Origin: Pectobacterium punjabense
GTDB lineage: Bacteria > Pseudomonadota > Gammaproteobacteria > Enterobacterales > Enterobacteriaceae
Length of the DNA stretch: 64,000 bases
Direction: 5' to 3'
NCBI RefSeq assembly: GCF_012427845.1
Contig: NZ_CP038498.1
Location: forward strand, 434,001 to 498,000
Part shown: in pieces, positions 53,965 to 64,000 of the stretch
How the letters are laid out: every line of letters begins with the position of its first letter
Position numbering within the stretch: the first letter of the stretch is position 1
Position numbers and translations under genes: made by a program
The notes under the pieces: generated by a model
The model's input: only the letters and a program-made list of their open reading frames with translations
The model's database searches: none
Told to the model about the DNA's origin: nothing

Positions 53965-54225
53965 ATGACTAAATCACCTTATATAGACCACGCTATTGAG
54001 CTCTCTCTTGCTGAAGGTAACTCAGTGAAAGAGATATCAGATGGATGGTCTAACATGGAGCAAGTGATATTTTTTTCTAAAAAAATGTCACAATCTTTAC
54101 AACTGAAAATAAAAAAGGAAGAGCCGACATTAAGGTATTTTTCAACGGATAGAACCCCTCATAATAAAGCTGATGAGGGATTTATCTGCGATGAATATAA
54201 GGTTGCAATCTCATATCCAAAATAA
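53965..54225 (+). CDS. cdiI: Immunity protein of CdiA
   Basis: An 86-residue acidic/mixed protein starting at the base after the cdiA stop (TAA ATG), the standard cdiI position. It is A/T-rich like the toxin domain. Sequence MTKSPYIDHAIELSLAEGNS has no recognised family. It should block only the toxin encoded at 53.5-53.96 kb. A terminator follows within 10 bp. Confidence 0.82.
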   Translation: MTKSPYIDHAIELSLAEGNSVKEISDGWSNMEQVIFFSKKMSQSLQLKIKKEEPTLRYFSTDRTPHNKADEGFICDEYKVAISYPK

Positions 54226-54233
54226 ACTCAATG

Positions 54234-54265
54234 ATCCCGGCCCTTAAAACAGGCCGGGATTTCTT
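54234..54265 (+). terminator. Terminator after cdiI
   Basis: Nine-base stem ATCCCGGCC (54234-54242) / GGCCGGGAT (54252-54260), then TTCTTG. Confidence 0.85.
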
Positions 54266-54273
54266 GTTGCCTG

Positions 54274-54333
54274 TCATTCAACCACAATGCGTATCACCAC
54301 TTGGCCCTGTTCAACGGTGATAACGACCGGGGT
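54274..54333 (-). pseudogene. SymE-family remnant 1 (C-terminal end)
   Basis: The minus strand reads PVVITVEQGQVVIRIVVE and a stop at 54274, matching the C-terminal strand of SymE-like AbrB-fold toxins. Only this end is left; the N-terminus is replaced by the 43-bp junction repeat. Confidence 0.6.
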
Positions 54334-54334
54334 T

Positions 54335-54377
54335 CTGACTTGACGTCGTGTTCAGCTTTATCAACGTCGAGAACCGA
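54335..54377 (+). repeat. Module junction repeat, copy 1 of 3
   Basis: 43 bp beginning CTGACTTGACGTCGTGTTCA and ending GTCGAGAACCGA. It joins a SymE remnant on its left to a cdiA-derived piece on its right; other copies are at 56011 and 56631. Confidence 0.85.
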
Positions 54378-54406
54378 AATCGAAGACTGCGGGGCTCTCT
54401 GATGCG

Positions 54407-55387
54407 ATGGCGAGAGACTCGCTTGCGACGGGTGAGTTGGCGGCGCGAGTCATTGCCGACAGGCTCTACCCGGGTAAAGCTATCTCGGAGATGACGGAAA
54501 GCGAAAAACAGACGGTCACCACGCTTTCGCTTCTGGCAGGTGATCTGGCGGCCGGCACGGTGGGAGACTCGACGACAAATGCGGTAGCGGGTGCGCAGGC
54601 AAGTCAGAATGCGCAGAAACAGCTCGTTGCTATGGTTGAAGAATTCAAAGCTCAAAATTGTGCGGGATTAAGTGCGGAAGCGTGTTCGGCAAAGATAAGT
54701 GAACATCGCAATGAATTGTTGAAAGGCGCTGCTGGTTTTGGAGTAGATTTTGTCCCAGTTGTGGGCGATATCAAAGGCTTTGCGGAAGCGCAAAGTGCAA
54801 TTGACTATCTTGCAGCAATGGTTGGGTTAATTCCTATTGCGGGCGATGCTGCGGGGAAAGCGATTAAAGCAGCAGAAATGGCGCTGAAGAAAGGGGATGT
54901 TGCTGAAGAGTCTAAGCTGATCAATAAGGCTAGTGATGAAATTGCTGGCTCAGTAGCTCATACGGGAGCCGCTGTTAACCTTGACGAAGTAAACCGATTG
55001 AAGTTTGATCCTCACGCTGGCAAGAACAAGCTTGCAGAAGGTTCAGCCGCCACCGAATTGCGAAATACTATGGGCGGGAAATTGGAACGTGTTGAGCCTG
55101 ATGCCAGTGGTGCCGATTTTGTATTTTCCAGCGGACCAAACAAAGGGAAAACTGTTGACTTTATGTTTACAACAGCAAAAGGTTCAGAGAAAGAAATTGA
55201 GGGGATGAATAAGTTTTTTAATAATAACTGGGATAGAAATATTACGCAGTTACGCACACACTTAGATAAAGCAGATATAGTCCCCTTAGATTTCAGGAGT
55301 TTAAATGTTGAAAATCAACATAAGCTATTGAACCACATCAACTCATTGTCACAGGCAGATAAAGCAAAGATTGTTATCATGAGGTGA
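54407..55387 (+). CDS. Orphan CdiA C-terminal toxin module 2
   Basis: 326 codons. The first 70 ([20 protein letters not shown] and so on to AGAQASQNA) are almost identical to cdiA residues 2043-2103. They are fused after QNA to a different toxic end, without VENN (QKQLVAMVEEF). A pretoxin part (GFGVDFVPVVGDIKGFAEAQ, then YLAAMVGLIPIAGDAAGKAI) precedes the final domain LKFDPHAGKNKLAEGSAATE ... GADFVFSSGPNKGKTVDFMF. The E-x-n-D-x-n-(V)DF spacing could be a PD-(D/E)xK nuclease, an inference. Upstream homology starts at 54378, but there is no transport domain, so it can only be used after recombination into cdiA. Compared with cdiA it lacks 360 bp. Confidence 0.82.
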   Translation: MARDSLATGELAARVIADRLYPGKAISEMTESEKQTVTTLSLLAGDLAAGTVGDSTTNAVAGAQASQNAQKQLVAMVEEFKAQNCAGLSAEACSAKISEHRNELLKGAAGFGVDFVPVVGDIKGFAEAQSAIDYLAAMVGLIPIAGDAAGKAIKAAEMALKKGDVAEESKLINKASDEIAGSVAHTGAAVNLDEVNRLKFDPHAGKNKLAEGSAATELRNTMGGKLERVEPDASGADFVFSSGPNKGKTVDFMFTTAKGSEKEIEGMNKFFNNNWDRNITQLRTHLDKADIVPLDFRSLNVENQHKLLNHINSLSQADKAKIVIMR

Positions 55388-55389
55388 AT

Positions 55390-55743
55390 ATGGCCGGTTT
55401 TTTATTTTTTTCAAAAAATAATGGTGTGTCATTGGGGTCTTCAGCCATAGATATTATGGCTGATTATTTACGCCCCTACATGAGCCAAATAAGCAAAGAG
55501 ATTATGGAGGAAATCTATGAAACTTATGATTTCTATGATCAAACCTTAGATTTTTCTAAGCTATCGAAATCCAATTATATGCAATGCTATAGAAATATAG
55601 AGAAAGCAATAGAAATAGACCTCAAAGCTAATCCTGTAATAAATAATCGTCCACAAGACTGGATTTTTAAGGCTTGGTATGAAGAAATCAAGCCCAAAAT
55701 GCAGGACTCGCCTTTGTACGATCCTAACATGTTGGATAAGTAA
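55390..55743 (+). CDS. Orphan CdiI-type immunity protein 2
   Basis: 117 residues from ATG 55390, which lies 2 bp after the stop of the orphan toxin module (a GTG at 55384 would overlap it). A/T-rich, mixed charge, starting MAGFLFFSKNNGVSLGSSAI and with several aromatic residues. The family is not recognised; the role is inferred from its place behind a CdiA-CT and before a terminator. Confidence 0.72.
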   Translation: MAGFLFFSKNNGVSLGSSAIDIMADYLRPYMSQISKEIMEEIYETYDFYDQTLDFSKLSKSNYMQCYRNIEKAIEIDLKANPVINNRPQDWIFKAWYEEIKPKMQDSPLYDPNMLDK

Positions 55744-55800
55744 TTCGGACGTTATAAATAGTTCTGTATGCAGGTTTCTCGATTAGTTATGTTGAATTAA

Positions 55801-55833
55801 AAAATCCCGCCCCCTAAAAAGGCCGGGATTTTT
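55801..55833 (+). terminator. Terminator after orphan immunity gene 2
   Basis: AAAATCCCG / CGGGATTTT arms (55801-55809 and 55824-55832) followed by T. It resembles the terminator after cdiI, as part of the repeated module. Confidence 0.8.
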
Positions 55834-55844
55834 ACATCAGCCAG

Positions 55845-55994
55845 TCAAAACCGCAGTTCCGTCTCAATGACCAGCCTACCGTGTTCAACAGTGACAATCA
55901 CCGGCTGTCCGGTGTTAAAACCAAGGTCTTCCAGCCACTTTCCGCTGAGCTGCTGGCTGGGCGGTTTTTTGCCCGCGGTTGTGGTTCTTTTACT
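55845..55994 (-). pseudogene. SymE-family remnant 2
   Basis: The minus strand reads an open frame of 49 codons to the stop at 55845: [20 protein letters not shown], then TGQPVIVTVEHGRLVIETEL and RF. This is the SymE/AbrB-like core of type I toxin SymE relatives, and the longest of the three copies. A TGA at 55995-55997 closes the frame upstream and no start codon is present, so the N-terminus is missing. Confidence 0.7.
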
Positions 55995-56010
55995 TCAGTT
56001 GTGCAGAGGG

Positions 56011-56053
56011 CTGACTTGACGTCGTGTTCAGCCTTATCAACGTCGAGAACCGA
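56011..56053 (+). repeat. Module junction repeat, copy 2 of 3
   Basis: Same 43 bp as at 54335 with one base changed (GCCTT for GCTTT). The right side continues GCTGAGTTTGAGGCCTCACA, a copy of cdiA around 52041-52062 (GCCGAGTTTGAGACCTCTCA), so this copy carries a different cdiA piece from the other two. Confidence 0.85.
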
Positions 56054-56113
56054 GCTGAGTTTGAGGCCTCACATATTTTTACCTAATCCAAAGAGTGAGT
56101 GGATCATCAAAAA

Positions 56114-56419
56114 ATGAGCACTAATGAGTTAATCAAAATGTGGATTGCAGGAAAAGAGTCACTCTATTTCTTTTTACCTGATGGTCCTTATGGACGACCT
56201 TTTGATAATCAATTTTTTGTAAAAAAAATAGACTCGGCTGAAAAATATCTGGTTATCCAGTTTGAAGGCGACATTGTTCTATCTTTTATTGGTGAGTTAA
56301 AAATAGTCGATGAAGGATGTAATTTATTGATAAGTAATTATATCGAATGTAAATTCGAGACTAAATTGCAAGCGCCGAAGTGCTTTGATTATGGTGAAGT
56401 TATATTAAATGGGTTTTGA
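56114..56419 (+). CDS. Orphan immunity-type protein 3
   Basis: 101 residues from ATG 56114 (a GTG at 56099 is in frame). Starts MSTNELIKMWIAGKESLYFF; about half beta-strand pattern (YLVIQFEGDIVLSFIGELKI). The family is not recognised. It is A/T-rich and sits 60 bp behind a short cdiA scrap, in the place of a cdiI, but its toxin gene is almost wholly lost. An immunity gene kept without its toxin could protect against siblings that still make it. Confidence 0.65.
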   Translation: MSTNELIKMWIAGKESLYFFLPDGPYGRPFDNQFFVKKIDSAEKYLVIQFEGDIVLSFIGELKIVDEGCNLLISNYIECKFETKLQAPKCFDYGEVILNGF

Positions 56420-56464
56420 ATATGACGCTCCCAGCTTCCGAGTCGGGAGCGTCATTTTTGCCAG

Positions 56465-56620
56465 TCAGAACCTTAGCTCAGTCTCAATCACCAATTTACC
56501 GTGTTCAACAGTGACAACCACCGACTGTCCGGTGTTAAAACCGAGGTCTTCCAGCTACTTGCCAACTGAGCTGCTGGCTGGGAGGTTTTTGCCCTCGGTT
56601 GTGGTTCTTTTACTTCAATT
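56465..56620 (-). pseudogene. SymE-family remnant 3, disabled
   Basis: Minus strand LEDLGFNTGQSVVVTVEHGK, LVIETELRF and a stop at 56465. The Trp codon of the GKWLED motif is now TAG, and one base is inserted upstream, so the copy is dead. It is otherwise about 85-90 percent identical to remnant 2 at the DNA level by eye. Confidence 0.7.
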
Positions 56621-56630
56621 GTGAAGAGGG

Positions 56631-56673
56631 CTGACTTGACGTCGTGTTCAGCCTTATCAACGTCGAGAACCGA
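56631..56673 (+). repeat. Module junction repeat, copy 3 of 3
   Basis: Identical to copy 2 over 43 bp. It is followed by AAGCGAAGACTGCGGGG, a cdiA piece (from 52422) also found after copy 1. Confidence 0.85.
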
Positions 56674-57348
56674 AAGCGAAGACTGCGGGGCATCTCTGAT
56701 GCTGACAGGAAGATGGCGAGAGATGCGCTTACGACGGGTGAGCTGGCGGCGCGAGTCATTGCCGACAGGCTGTAAACTCGAGTCTGATTTGGCTGCTGCC
56801 ATCGCAGGTGGGGTCGGTGTTGCGAAAGCAGGGGCAGCACTCACGGAAAGAGTGGTAGCTAAAGTAGTGGGTAAAGCTGAATCTGCTGTTAATCACAGTG
56901 TTGTTTCGTTCCCCACTATAAGGGTATTGGGGAATATTCAGCAATTAAGCCTGAACCGTTAGATAATGATTTAGCAGCCACTTTTAGTGGTGGTATTGAA
57001 GGACGATATTATTCTTTTTTGGGGAGAGGGATGATAAACCTTATGGTCAGTTCTTTAGTTACGAAGCGCTGCAAGATGTTATTTAAACAAGGATCGATAA
57101 AGCGGTCTGATGGGGGGCGTCACCGATAGACACATATTTTTCGATAAAAACCCCCTCAGGTAAAAAAGTGTATGTAGGTGAAGTTGGAACCCCAGATGTA
57201 GTCCGAGCAGAGCTTCTGGGCCTTTATGGTGGAATGGGATCATTGAATGACTTATTACTCTACAAGGATGGTGTTCTTCTATTTGATGAAAATGAAGAGT
57301 TTGATTGCTTAAGAGCAGAAGTTTTCAATTTGGTTTCATACGCTTGAA
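56674..57348 (+). pseudogene. Degraded orphan CdiA C-terminal module 4
   Basis: Starts with a cdiA-like piece ([20 protein letters not shown]) that stops at TAA in the Tyr codon of the RLYPGK segment. Then come pieces in shifting frames: [40 protein letters not shown] (frame shift near 56920), GERDDKPYGQFFSYEALQDV (second shift) and, after stops, a last open stretch of 77 codons ending at 57348 (PIDTYFSIKTPSGKKVYVGE ... LRAEVFNLVSYA). The last part may be the toxin end or an immunity gene. At least three disabling changes show it is dead. Confidence 0.75.
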
Positions 57349-57584
57349 TGCTCCCGGCCCTTGAGCCAGGATCGTTGTTTTTATCGGTAAGAAGCGCAGT
57401 TCAGTCCTGGCAAGCCGACGGCTGACGTGAAGTAATGTGAGGTGGAAATGGCAACAGATTACAATTTGTGGGCAGTGGGCAATAGCAGAAACGACGATGT
57501 ATAGGATAAAAAACTGTCAGCCAGAGCGCTGACGTTATGGGATAATGTGCCTCCCGTTTCATTTAAAACGCCGGAGTTTTAATA

Positions 57585-58205
57585 ATGTTAACGCTATCGA
57601 CAATTATTTATTTTAGTATGATCGCATCTCTGCAAACACTTTCTCCTGGACCGGCGGTAACGCTTTTAATTAACGAAGGAATTAGTAACGGATTTAAAAA
57701 AACACTTCCTTTTATGATTGGGTTTCGTTTAGGTGAGGTGATGTTGATTACCGCATCTTTAGTTATTACCTATGTTGGGGCTAAAGCATTTAGTGAATAT
57801 GTTTATCTTATAAAACTAGTTGGTGGTGCTTATCTTGTATTTTTAGGCTGTAGGATTATTTTAAATAAAAGAAGAGTGAGCAGTACCAATAAAAAAGATG
57901 ATAATAGGTTTTTTGTTAGTTTAATAAAGGCAATGGTGACGACATTATCTAATCCTAAAGCTATTATTTTTTTCTCCACATTTATCCCGTCATTTATATA
58001 CTCTTTATCTGACTATGAGTTTAATTTTATTATATTAGGTATTGTCTTTATTTGTGTGAGTATGACAACAGATCTTCTATATGCGGCAGTTTCTTCTATT
58101 GGAAAAAACATTGTTAATGCTTCATTTATTAAAACTCTCTCTTTCATTAGTGGGAGTTCGTTAATTCTCACTGGCAGCTATTCTATTTTCTCTGGTTTGT
58201 CTTAA
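57585..58205 (+). CDS. LysE-family exporter
   Basis: 206-residue inner-membrane protein of the LysE/RhtB amino-acid exporter family. The N-terminal signature SLQTLSPGPAVTLLINEGIS (the conserved PGP) and VGGAYLVFLGCRIIL are family marks; five to six hydrophobic segments are seen. ATG 57585 follows GGAG by 8 bases. It is strikingly A/T-rich compared with valS, so probably acquired. The substrate is unknown. Confidence 0.87.
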   Translation: MLTLSTIIYFSMIASLQTLSPGPAVTLLINEGISNGFKKTLPFMIGFRLGEVMLITASLVITYVGAKAFSEYVYLIKLVGGAYLVFLGCRIILNKRRVSSTNKKDDNRFFVSLIKAMVTTLSNPKAIIFFSTFIPSFIYSLSDYEFNFIILGIVFICVSMTTDLLYAAVSSIGKNIVNASFIKTLSFISGSSLILTGSYSIFSGLS

Positions 58206-58245
58206 TTCATATTGATAGTAGAACATCGTTTACACGAGAAAAAAA

Positions 58246-58275
58246 TAAAAGCCCCGTTTTGCAACGAGGCTTTCA
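58246..58275 (-). terminator. Terminator after valS
   Basis: AAAGCCCCG / CGAGGCTTT arms (about 58250-58275) with one mismatch, then TTTTATTTTTTT on the minus strand. Confidence 0.75.
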
Positions 58276-58309
58276 TATTAATCATACTACTGCTGGAAAT
58301 CGATTAGCG

Positions 58310-61165
58310 TTACAGCGCCGCGATGACTGCTTGCTGCTCCAGCAGCTTGGCTTTGTCTACGGCGTAGCCGTCCAGCTTCTCACGCTCTTTGGCAACAACC
58401 GCTTCCGGTGCACGTGCCACAAAGCCTTCGTTGGACAGCTTGCTTGCGATGCGCTCAATCTCTGCTTCGATTTTCGCCACTTCTTTCGCCAAACGATCCA
58501 GCTCTGTCGCTTTGTCGATCAGGCCGGCCATTGGGATCAACAGCTCGGCACCATCGATGAGTTTAGTGACGGAAATTGGACCTTTATCGTCCGCTGGCAG
58601 CAGCGTAATGCTTTCTAGACGTGCCAACGTTTGGATGAAGCTGCGGTTCTCTTCCACACGACGCTGTGCTTCGGCAGTGGCATCGCGCAGTAAGACTTCC
58701 AGCGGTTTACCCGGCGCGATGTTCATTTCTGCACGAATGTTACGCACTGCGGTAATCGCCTGCTTGATCCACTCCAGATCGTTCAATGCCAGCGTATCTT
58801 CCTGCGCGGCGTCGAACTCAGGGAATGGCTGCAACATGATCGTGCCATCGTTAATGCCTTTCAGCGCTTTAACACGTAGCCAGATGGTTTCGGTAATGAA
58901 CGGAATAATCGGATGCGCCAGACGCAGTAATGCTTCCAGTACGGTAACCAGCGTGTGGCGTGTACCGCGCAGTTCCGCTTCTGTACCACCGTTCATTACA
59001 GGCTTCGTCAGCTCCAGATACCAGTCACAGAACTGGTTCCAGGTGAATTCATACAGAATGTTGGCGGCAATATCAAAGCGATAACCGTCCAGTGCATCAC
59101 GGTAAGCTTTCACTGTGCGGTTGAATTCTGCCAGAATCCAACGGTCAGCCAGAGACAGCACTTTTTCGCCTGCACCAAAACCGCAATCCTGATCTTCGGT
59201 GTTCATCAGCACAAAACGGCTGGCGTTCCACAGCTTGTTACAGAAGTTACGGTAACCTTCCAGACGCTTCATGTCCCAGTTGATGTCACGGCCAGTAGAG
59301 GCGAGCGCCGCCAGCGTGAAGCGTAGGGCGTCTGTACCGTGAGGTTCGATGCCGTTCGGGAATTGCTTCTCAGTGCGCTTGCGGATTTTTTCCGCTAGCT
59401 GTGGCTGCATCATGTTACCGGTGCGTTTTTCCAGCAGCGCTTCCAGCGAGATGCCATCGACCATATCCAGCGGGTCGATCACATTCCCTTTGGACTTAGA
59501 CATCTTCTGGCCTTCTTCATCACGGATCAGGCCGGTCATGTAGACAGTGTGGAATGGCACCTGCGGTTTGCCGTCTTCGTCTTTGATGAAGTGCATGGTC
59601 AGCATGATCATGCGAGCAATCCAGAAGAAGATGATGTCGAAGCCACTCACCATCACGCTGCTTGGGTGGAACGCTTTCAGATCGGGCGTTTGTTCCGGCC
59701 AACCCAATGTAGAGAACGTCCACAGCCCGGATGAGAACCAGGTATCCAGCACATCTTCGTCCTGATTCAGAACGACATCGTCAGCAAGGTTGTTTTCACT
59801 GCGTACTTCCGCTTCGGTACGGCCCACATAGACGTTGCCATTGGCATCGTACCAGGCAGGGATACGGTGACCCCACCACAGCTGACGGGAGATACACCAG
59901 TCCTGAATGTCACGCATCCAACTGAAGTACATGTTTTCGTACTGTTTTGGCACGAATTGGATGCGGCCATCTTCTACCGCTTCCACCGCAGGTTTAGCCA
60001 GCACGGCAGCACGCACGTACCACTGGTCAGTCAGCATCGGTTCAATAACAACACCGCCACGATCGCCGTAAGGAACAGTCAGATCGTGTGCCTTGATCTC
60101 TTCCAACAGGCCGAGTTCATCGAATGCTGCGACGAGTGCTTTACGTGCAGCAAAACGTTCCAGACCCTGGAAGGCTTCTGGAATGTCGCTGCTGTAAGCG
60201 GTACTGACTTCGCCATTGGTGTCAAAAATTTCGGCGCTCTGGCGGATATCACCGTCGAACGTCAGAATATTTACCATCGGCAACTGATGGCGTTTACCCA
60301 CTTCGTAGTCGTTGAAGTCGTGAGCTGGCGTGATTTTCACGCAGCCGGTGCCTTTTTCCATGTCGGCATGTTCATCGCCAACGATCGGAATACGACGGCC
60401 AATCAATGGCAGGATCACTTCTTTGCCGATCAGATCTTTATAACGTGGATCTTCCGGGTTAACGGCAACGCCGGTATCACCCAGCATCGTTTCCGGGCGA
60501 GTCGTGGCGACGACCAGATAGTCTTTTCCTTCGGCAGTTTTCACGCCATCGGCCAGCGGATAACGCAGGTGCCACATTGACCCTTTCACTTCGCGGTTTT
60601 CGACTTCCAGATCGGAAATCGCGGTGCGCAGCTTCGGGTCCCAGTTTACCAGGCGCTTGCCACGATAAATCAGGTCTTCTTTATACAGGCGGACAAAAAC
60701 TTCTTTCACCGCGTTGGACAGGCCTTCATCCATGGTGAAACGCTCGCGTTCCCAGTCAACGGAGTTGCCCAGACGGCGCATCTGGTTAGTAATGTTGCCG
60801 CCGGATTCGCCTTTCCACTGCCAGATTTTGTCGATGAACGCCTCGCGGCCGTAATCGTGGCGAGTTTTGCCTTCTTCTGCGGCGATCTTGCGCTCAACCA
60901 CCATCTGCGTAGCGATACCGGCGTGATCGGTACCCGCCTGCCACAGGGTATTTTTGCCTTGCATACGCTGATAGCGGATCAACGTATCCATAATGGTTTG
61001 CTGGAAAGCATGACCCATATGCAAGCTGCCGGTGACGTTGGGCGGCGGGATCATAATGCTGAAACTTTCTTTACTCGTGTCGCCGTGCGGCTTGAAGTAG
61101 CCTTGCTTTTCCCAGAGTTCGTAGAGCGGCTGCTCGATATCTTGCGGGTTATATTTCGTTTCCAT
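58310..61165 (-). CDS. valS: Valyl-tRNA synthetase
   Basis: Class I synthetase that charges tRNA-Val. ATG 61165 gives [20 protein letters not shown] and 951 residues, the E. coli length; an ATG three codons upstream is possible. HIGH motif is [14 protein letters not shown] (about residue 42-52), KMSKS is [10 protein letters not shown] (about 550), and a C-terminal coiled coil ends [13 protein letters not shown]. It follows holC by 12 bp. Confidence 0.98.
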   Translation of the reverse strand: METKYNPQDIEQPLYELWEKQGYFKPHGDTSKESFSIMIPPPNVTGSLHMGHAFQQTIMDTLIRYQRMQGKNTLWQAGTDHAGIATQMVVERKIAAEEGKTRHDYGREAFIDKIWQWKGESGGNITNQMRRLGNSVDWERERFTMDEGLSNAVKEVFVRLYKEDLIYRGKRLVNWDPKLRTAISDLEVENREVKGSMWHLRYPLADGVKTAEGKDYLVVATTRPETMLGDTGVAVNPEDPRYKDLIGKEVILPLIGRRIPIVGDEHADMEKGTGCVKITPAHDFNDYEVGKRHQLPMVNILTFDGDIRQSAEIFDTNGEVSTAYSSDIPEAFQGLERFAARKALVAAFDELGLLEEIKAHDLTVPYGDRGGVVIEPMLTDQWYVRAAVLAKPAVEAVEDGRIQFVPKQYENMYFSWMRDIQDWCISRQLWWGHRIPAWYDANGNVYVGRTEAEVRSENNLADDVVLNQDEDVLDTWFSSGLWTFSTLGWPEQTPDLKAFHPSSVMVSGFDIIFFWIARMIMLTMHFIKDEDGKPQVPFHTVYMTGLIRDEEGQKMSKSKGNVIDPLDMVDGISLEALLEKRTGNMMQPQLAEKIRKRTEKQFPNGIEPHGTDALRFTLAALASTGRDINWDMKRLEGYRNFCNKLWNASRFVLMNTEDQDCGFGAGEKVLSLADRWILAEFNRTVKAYRDALDGYRFDIAANILYEFTWNQFCDWYLELTKPVMNGGTEAELRGTRHTLVTVLEALLRLAHPIIPFITETIWLRVKALKGINDGTIMLQPFPEFDAAQEDTLALNDLEWIKQAITAVRNIRAEMNIAPGKPLEVLLRDATAEAQRRVEENRSFIQTLARLESITLLPADDKGPISVTKLIDGAELLIPMAGLIDKATELDRLAKEVAKIEAEIERIASKLSNEGFVARAPEAVVAKEREKLDGYAVDKAKLLEQQAVIAAL

Positions 61166-61177
61166 TATGCTCAAAAT

Positions 61178-61627
61178 TCAGTGAGTTGGCGGCGTAGCCG
61201 TGGTCAATTGGAAGCCGACGCTGCGATAGGTTTTGTAGCGGTCGCGCGCCAACTGTTTTAAGGATTCTTCGTAAGGGACAAAGTCTATCACTTCATGGAA
61301 AGCGGTGGCAAAATCTGCGAACTGCGGCAATAGGCTGATCAGCAGGTCACGTGGTGCATTACCACGTCGCTGTGGCCATGCCAGCTCGACCGGTGCGCCG
61401 TGACGCGGCCCTTCGCCTGCCAGATTATGTGGCACGAACGCGTTGGGATCGCGCTGCCATAATGCTTCATCCAGCCTGATAGCCTGCTGCTCGTCTTCGC
61501 AGGCAATCAACACGCGCTTTCCTGCTCGCCAACGTTCTGCCGCCAGATCGCATGCCAGTGCCTCATGGGCGCTGAGCTCACCGCTTTTGCTGTCGTGTTC
61601 GAGAAGATAGAACGTTGCGTTTTTCAT
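61178..61627 (-). CDS. holC: DNA polymerase III chi subunit
   Basis: Clamp-loader accessory subunit that contacts SSB. It is 149 residues, starting MKNATFYLLEHDSKSGELSA; KRVLIACEDEQQAIRLDEAL, FVPHNLAGEGPRHGAPVELA and VIDFVPYEESLKQLARDRYK are the conserved blocks of HolC. It lies between pepA and valS as in E. coli. Confidence 0.96.
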   Translation of the reverse strand: MKNATFYLLEHDSKSGELSAHEALACDLAAERWRAGKRVLIACEDEQQAIRLDEALWQRDPNAFVPHNLAGEGPRHGAPVELAWPQRRGNAPRDLLISLLPQFADFATAFHEVIDFVPYEESLKQLARDRYKTYRSVGFQLTTATPPTH

Positions 61628-61666
61628 TGTTTACACTATTGAGTGCTAAGAGCCAGAAAGTGATAA

Positions 61667-61684
61667 GGGCCGGAAGTCCGGCCC
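61667..61684 (-). other. Hairpin between pepA and holC
   Basis: Perfect 7-bp stem GGGCCGG / CCGGCCC with AAGT/ACTT loop. No clear T-run; may be a weak terminator or stabiliser for pepA mRNA. Confidence 0.5.
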
Positions 61685-61731
61685 ATAAGACGACAATGAC
61701 ATGATAAGGCCATCGCACTGACGCGAAAGCC

Positions 61732-63525
<1,794 letters not shown>

Positions 63526-64000
63526 GTGATCATCATTCGATATCTGGTACGGGAAACCTTTAAGAGCCAACTGGCGATCCTTTTCATTCTGCTACTGATT
63601 TTCTTTTGTCAGAAATTAGTACGGATATTGGGCGCCGCTGTTGATGGTGAAATCCCGACAAATTTGGTTATCTCCCTGTTGGGATTGGGCGTGCCAGAGA
63701 TGGTGCAGCTCATCCTGCCATTAAGTCTGTTTCTTGGCGTATTGATGACGTTTGGCCGCCTCTATGCGGAAAGCGAGATCACCGTCATGCACGCCTGCGG
63801 ATTAGGCAAACGCGTGTTGCTGAAAGCCGCGCTGGCCTTGGCTGTATTCACTGCCATCATCGCAACGATTAACGTCACGTGGCTCAGCCCGTGGTCGTCA
63901 CGGCATCAGGAAGAAGTGTTGGCAGAAGCGAAAGCCAATCCTGGCATGGCCGCCTTGGTAGAAGGACAGTTCCAATCTGCACAAGGTGGCAATGCGGTGC
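63526..64000 (+). CDS. lptF: LPS export permease LptF, 5' part
   Basis: Inner-membrane subunit of the LptB2FG transporter. GTG at 63526 gives (M)IIIRYLVRETFKSQLAILF, as in E. coli, which also begins with GTG. Three hydrophobic segments (about 12-32, 57-80, 98-118) and SPWSSRHQEEVLAEAKANPG follow. Runs off the right edge after 158 codons. Confidence 0.96.
   Translation, partial: MIIIRYLVRETFKSQLAILFILLLIFFCQKLVRILGAAVDGEIPTNLVISLLGLGVPEMVQLILPLSLFLGVLMTFGRLYAESEITVMHACGLGKRVLLKAALALAVFTAIIATINVTWLSPWSSRHQEEVLAEAKANPGMAALVEGQFQSAQGGNAV

Overview
The window looks like chromosomal DNA of a soft-rot enterobacterium, most likely Pectobacterium. Housekeeping genes and their order (nrdDG, ridA-pyrIB-pyrL, yjgK, argI, rraB, yjgM, yjgN, valS-holC-pepA-lptF) are very close to E. 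coli. The sucrose scrKYAB operon, the long two-partner CdiA/HecA-type haemagglutinin and the type I-E CRISPR locus fit a plant-associated Pectobacteriaceae genome. Assignment is by recognition of protein families and synteny; no search was run.

Layout. 1-5.4 kb: sucrose uptake operon on the minus strand (scrK, scrY, scrA, scrB; scrB runs off the left edge). 5.5-6.3 kb: a bactofilin. 6.4-23.8 kb: a complete type I-E CRISPR-Cas locus (cas3, cse1, cse2, cas7e, cas5e, cas6e, cas1, cas2) with two arrays of 46 and 28 repeats. Three toxin-antitoxin pairs are embedded in it: a PemK/MazF-type pair between cas3 and cse1, and a RelE/HTH pair and a HigBA pair between the arrays. 24-29 kb: a hypothetical protein, a PLP decarboxylase/MFS/HxlR cluster, yhbP and yraR. 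29-42.8 kb: core genes with visible control elements (NrdR boxes, pyrL attenuator, ARG boxes), interrupted by two tandem PAS-LuxR orphan regulators. 43-44.6 kb: a chemoreceptor. 44.9-57.4 kb: a contact-dependent inhibition locus (cdiB, cdiA, cdiI) followed by recombining orphan toxin/immunity modules, each carrying a SymE remnant in antisense. 57.6-64 kb: a LysE exporter, then valS, holC, pepA and the start of lptF.

The most unusual element lies between the PemK/MazE-type pair and cse1. Two degenerate CRISPR repeats in reverse orientation enclose a short 21-nt pseudo-spacer. It matches 18 of 21 bases of a site 33 bp upstream. That site is preceded by the canonical I-E PAM AAG, two of the three mismatches fall at positions 6 and 18 (flipped out in Cascade), and the site covers a predicted -35 box of the mini-array itself. 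This has the form of a CreA/CreR-type regulatory crRNA, here placed in front of a protein toxin-antitoxin operon inside the cas operon.

The arrays also carry a readable history. Array 2 has a copied leader and cas2 tail. A repeat variant (GTATT instead of GTGTT) fills only the leader-proximal 26 repeats of array 1. Blocks of spacers are duplicated within array 1, one spacer is shared by the two arrays, and a decayed repeat lies at the start of higB.
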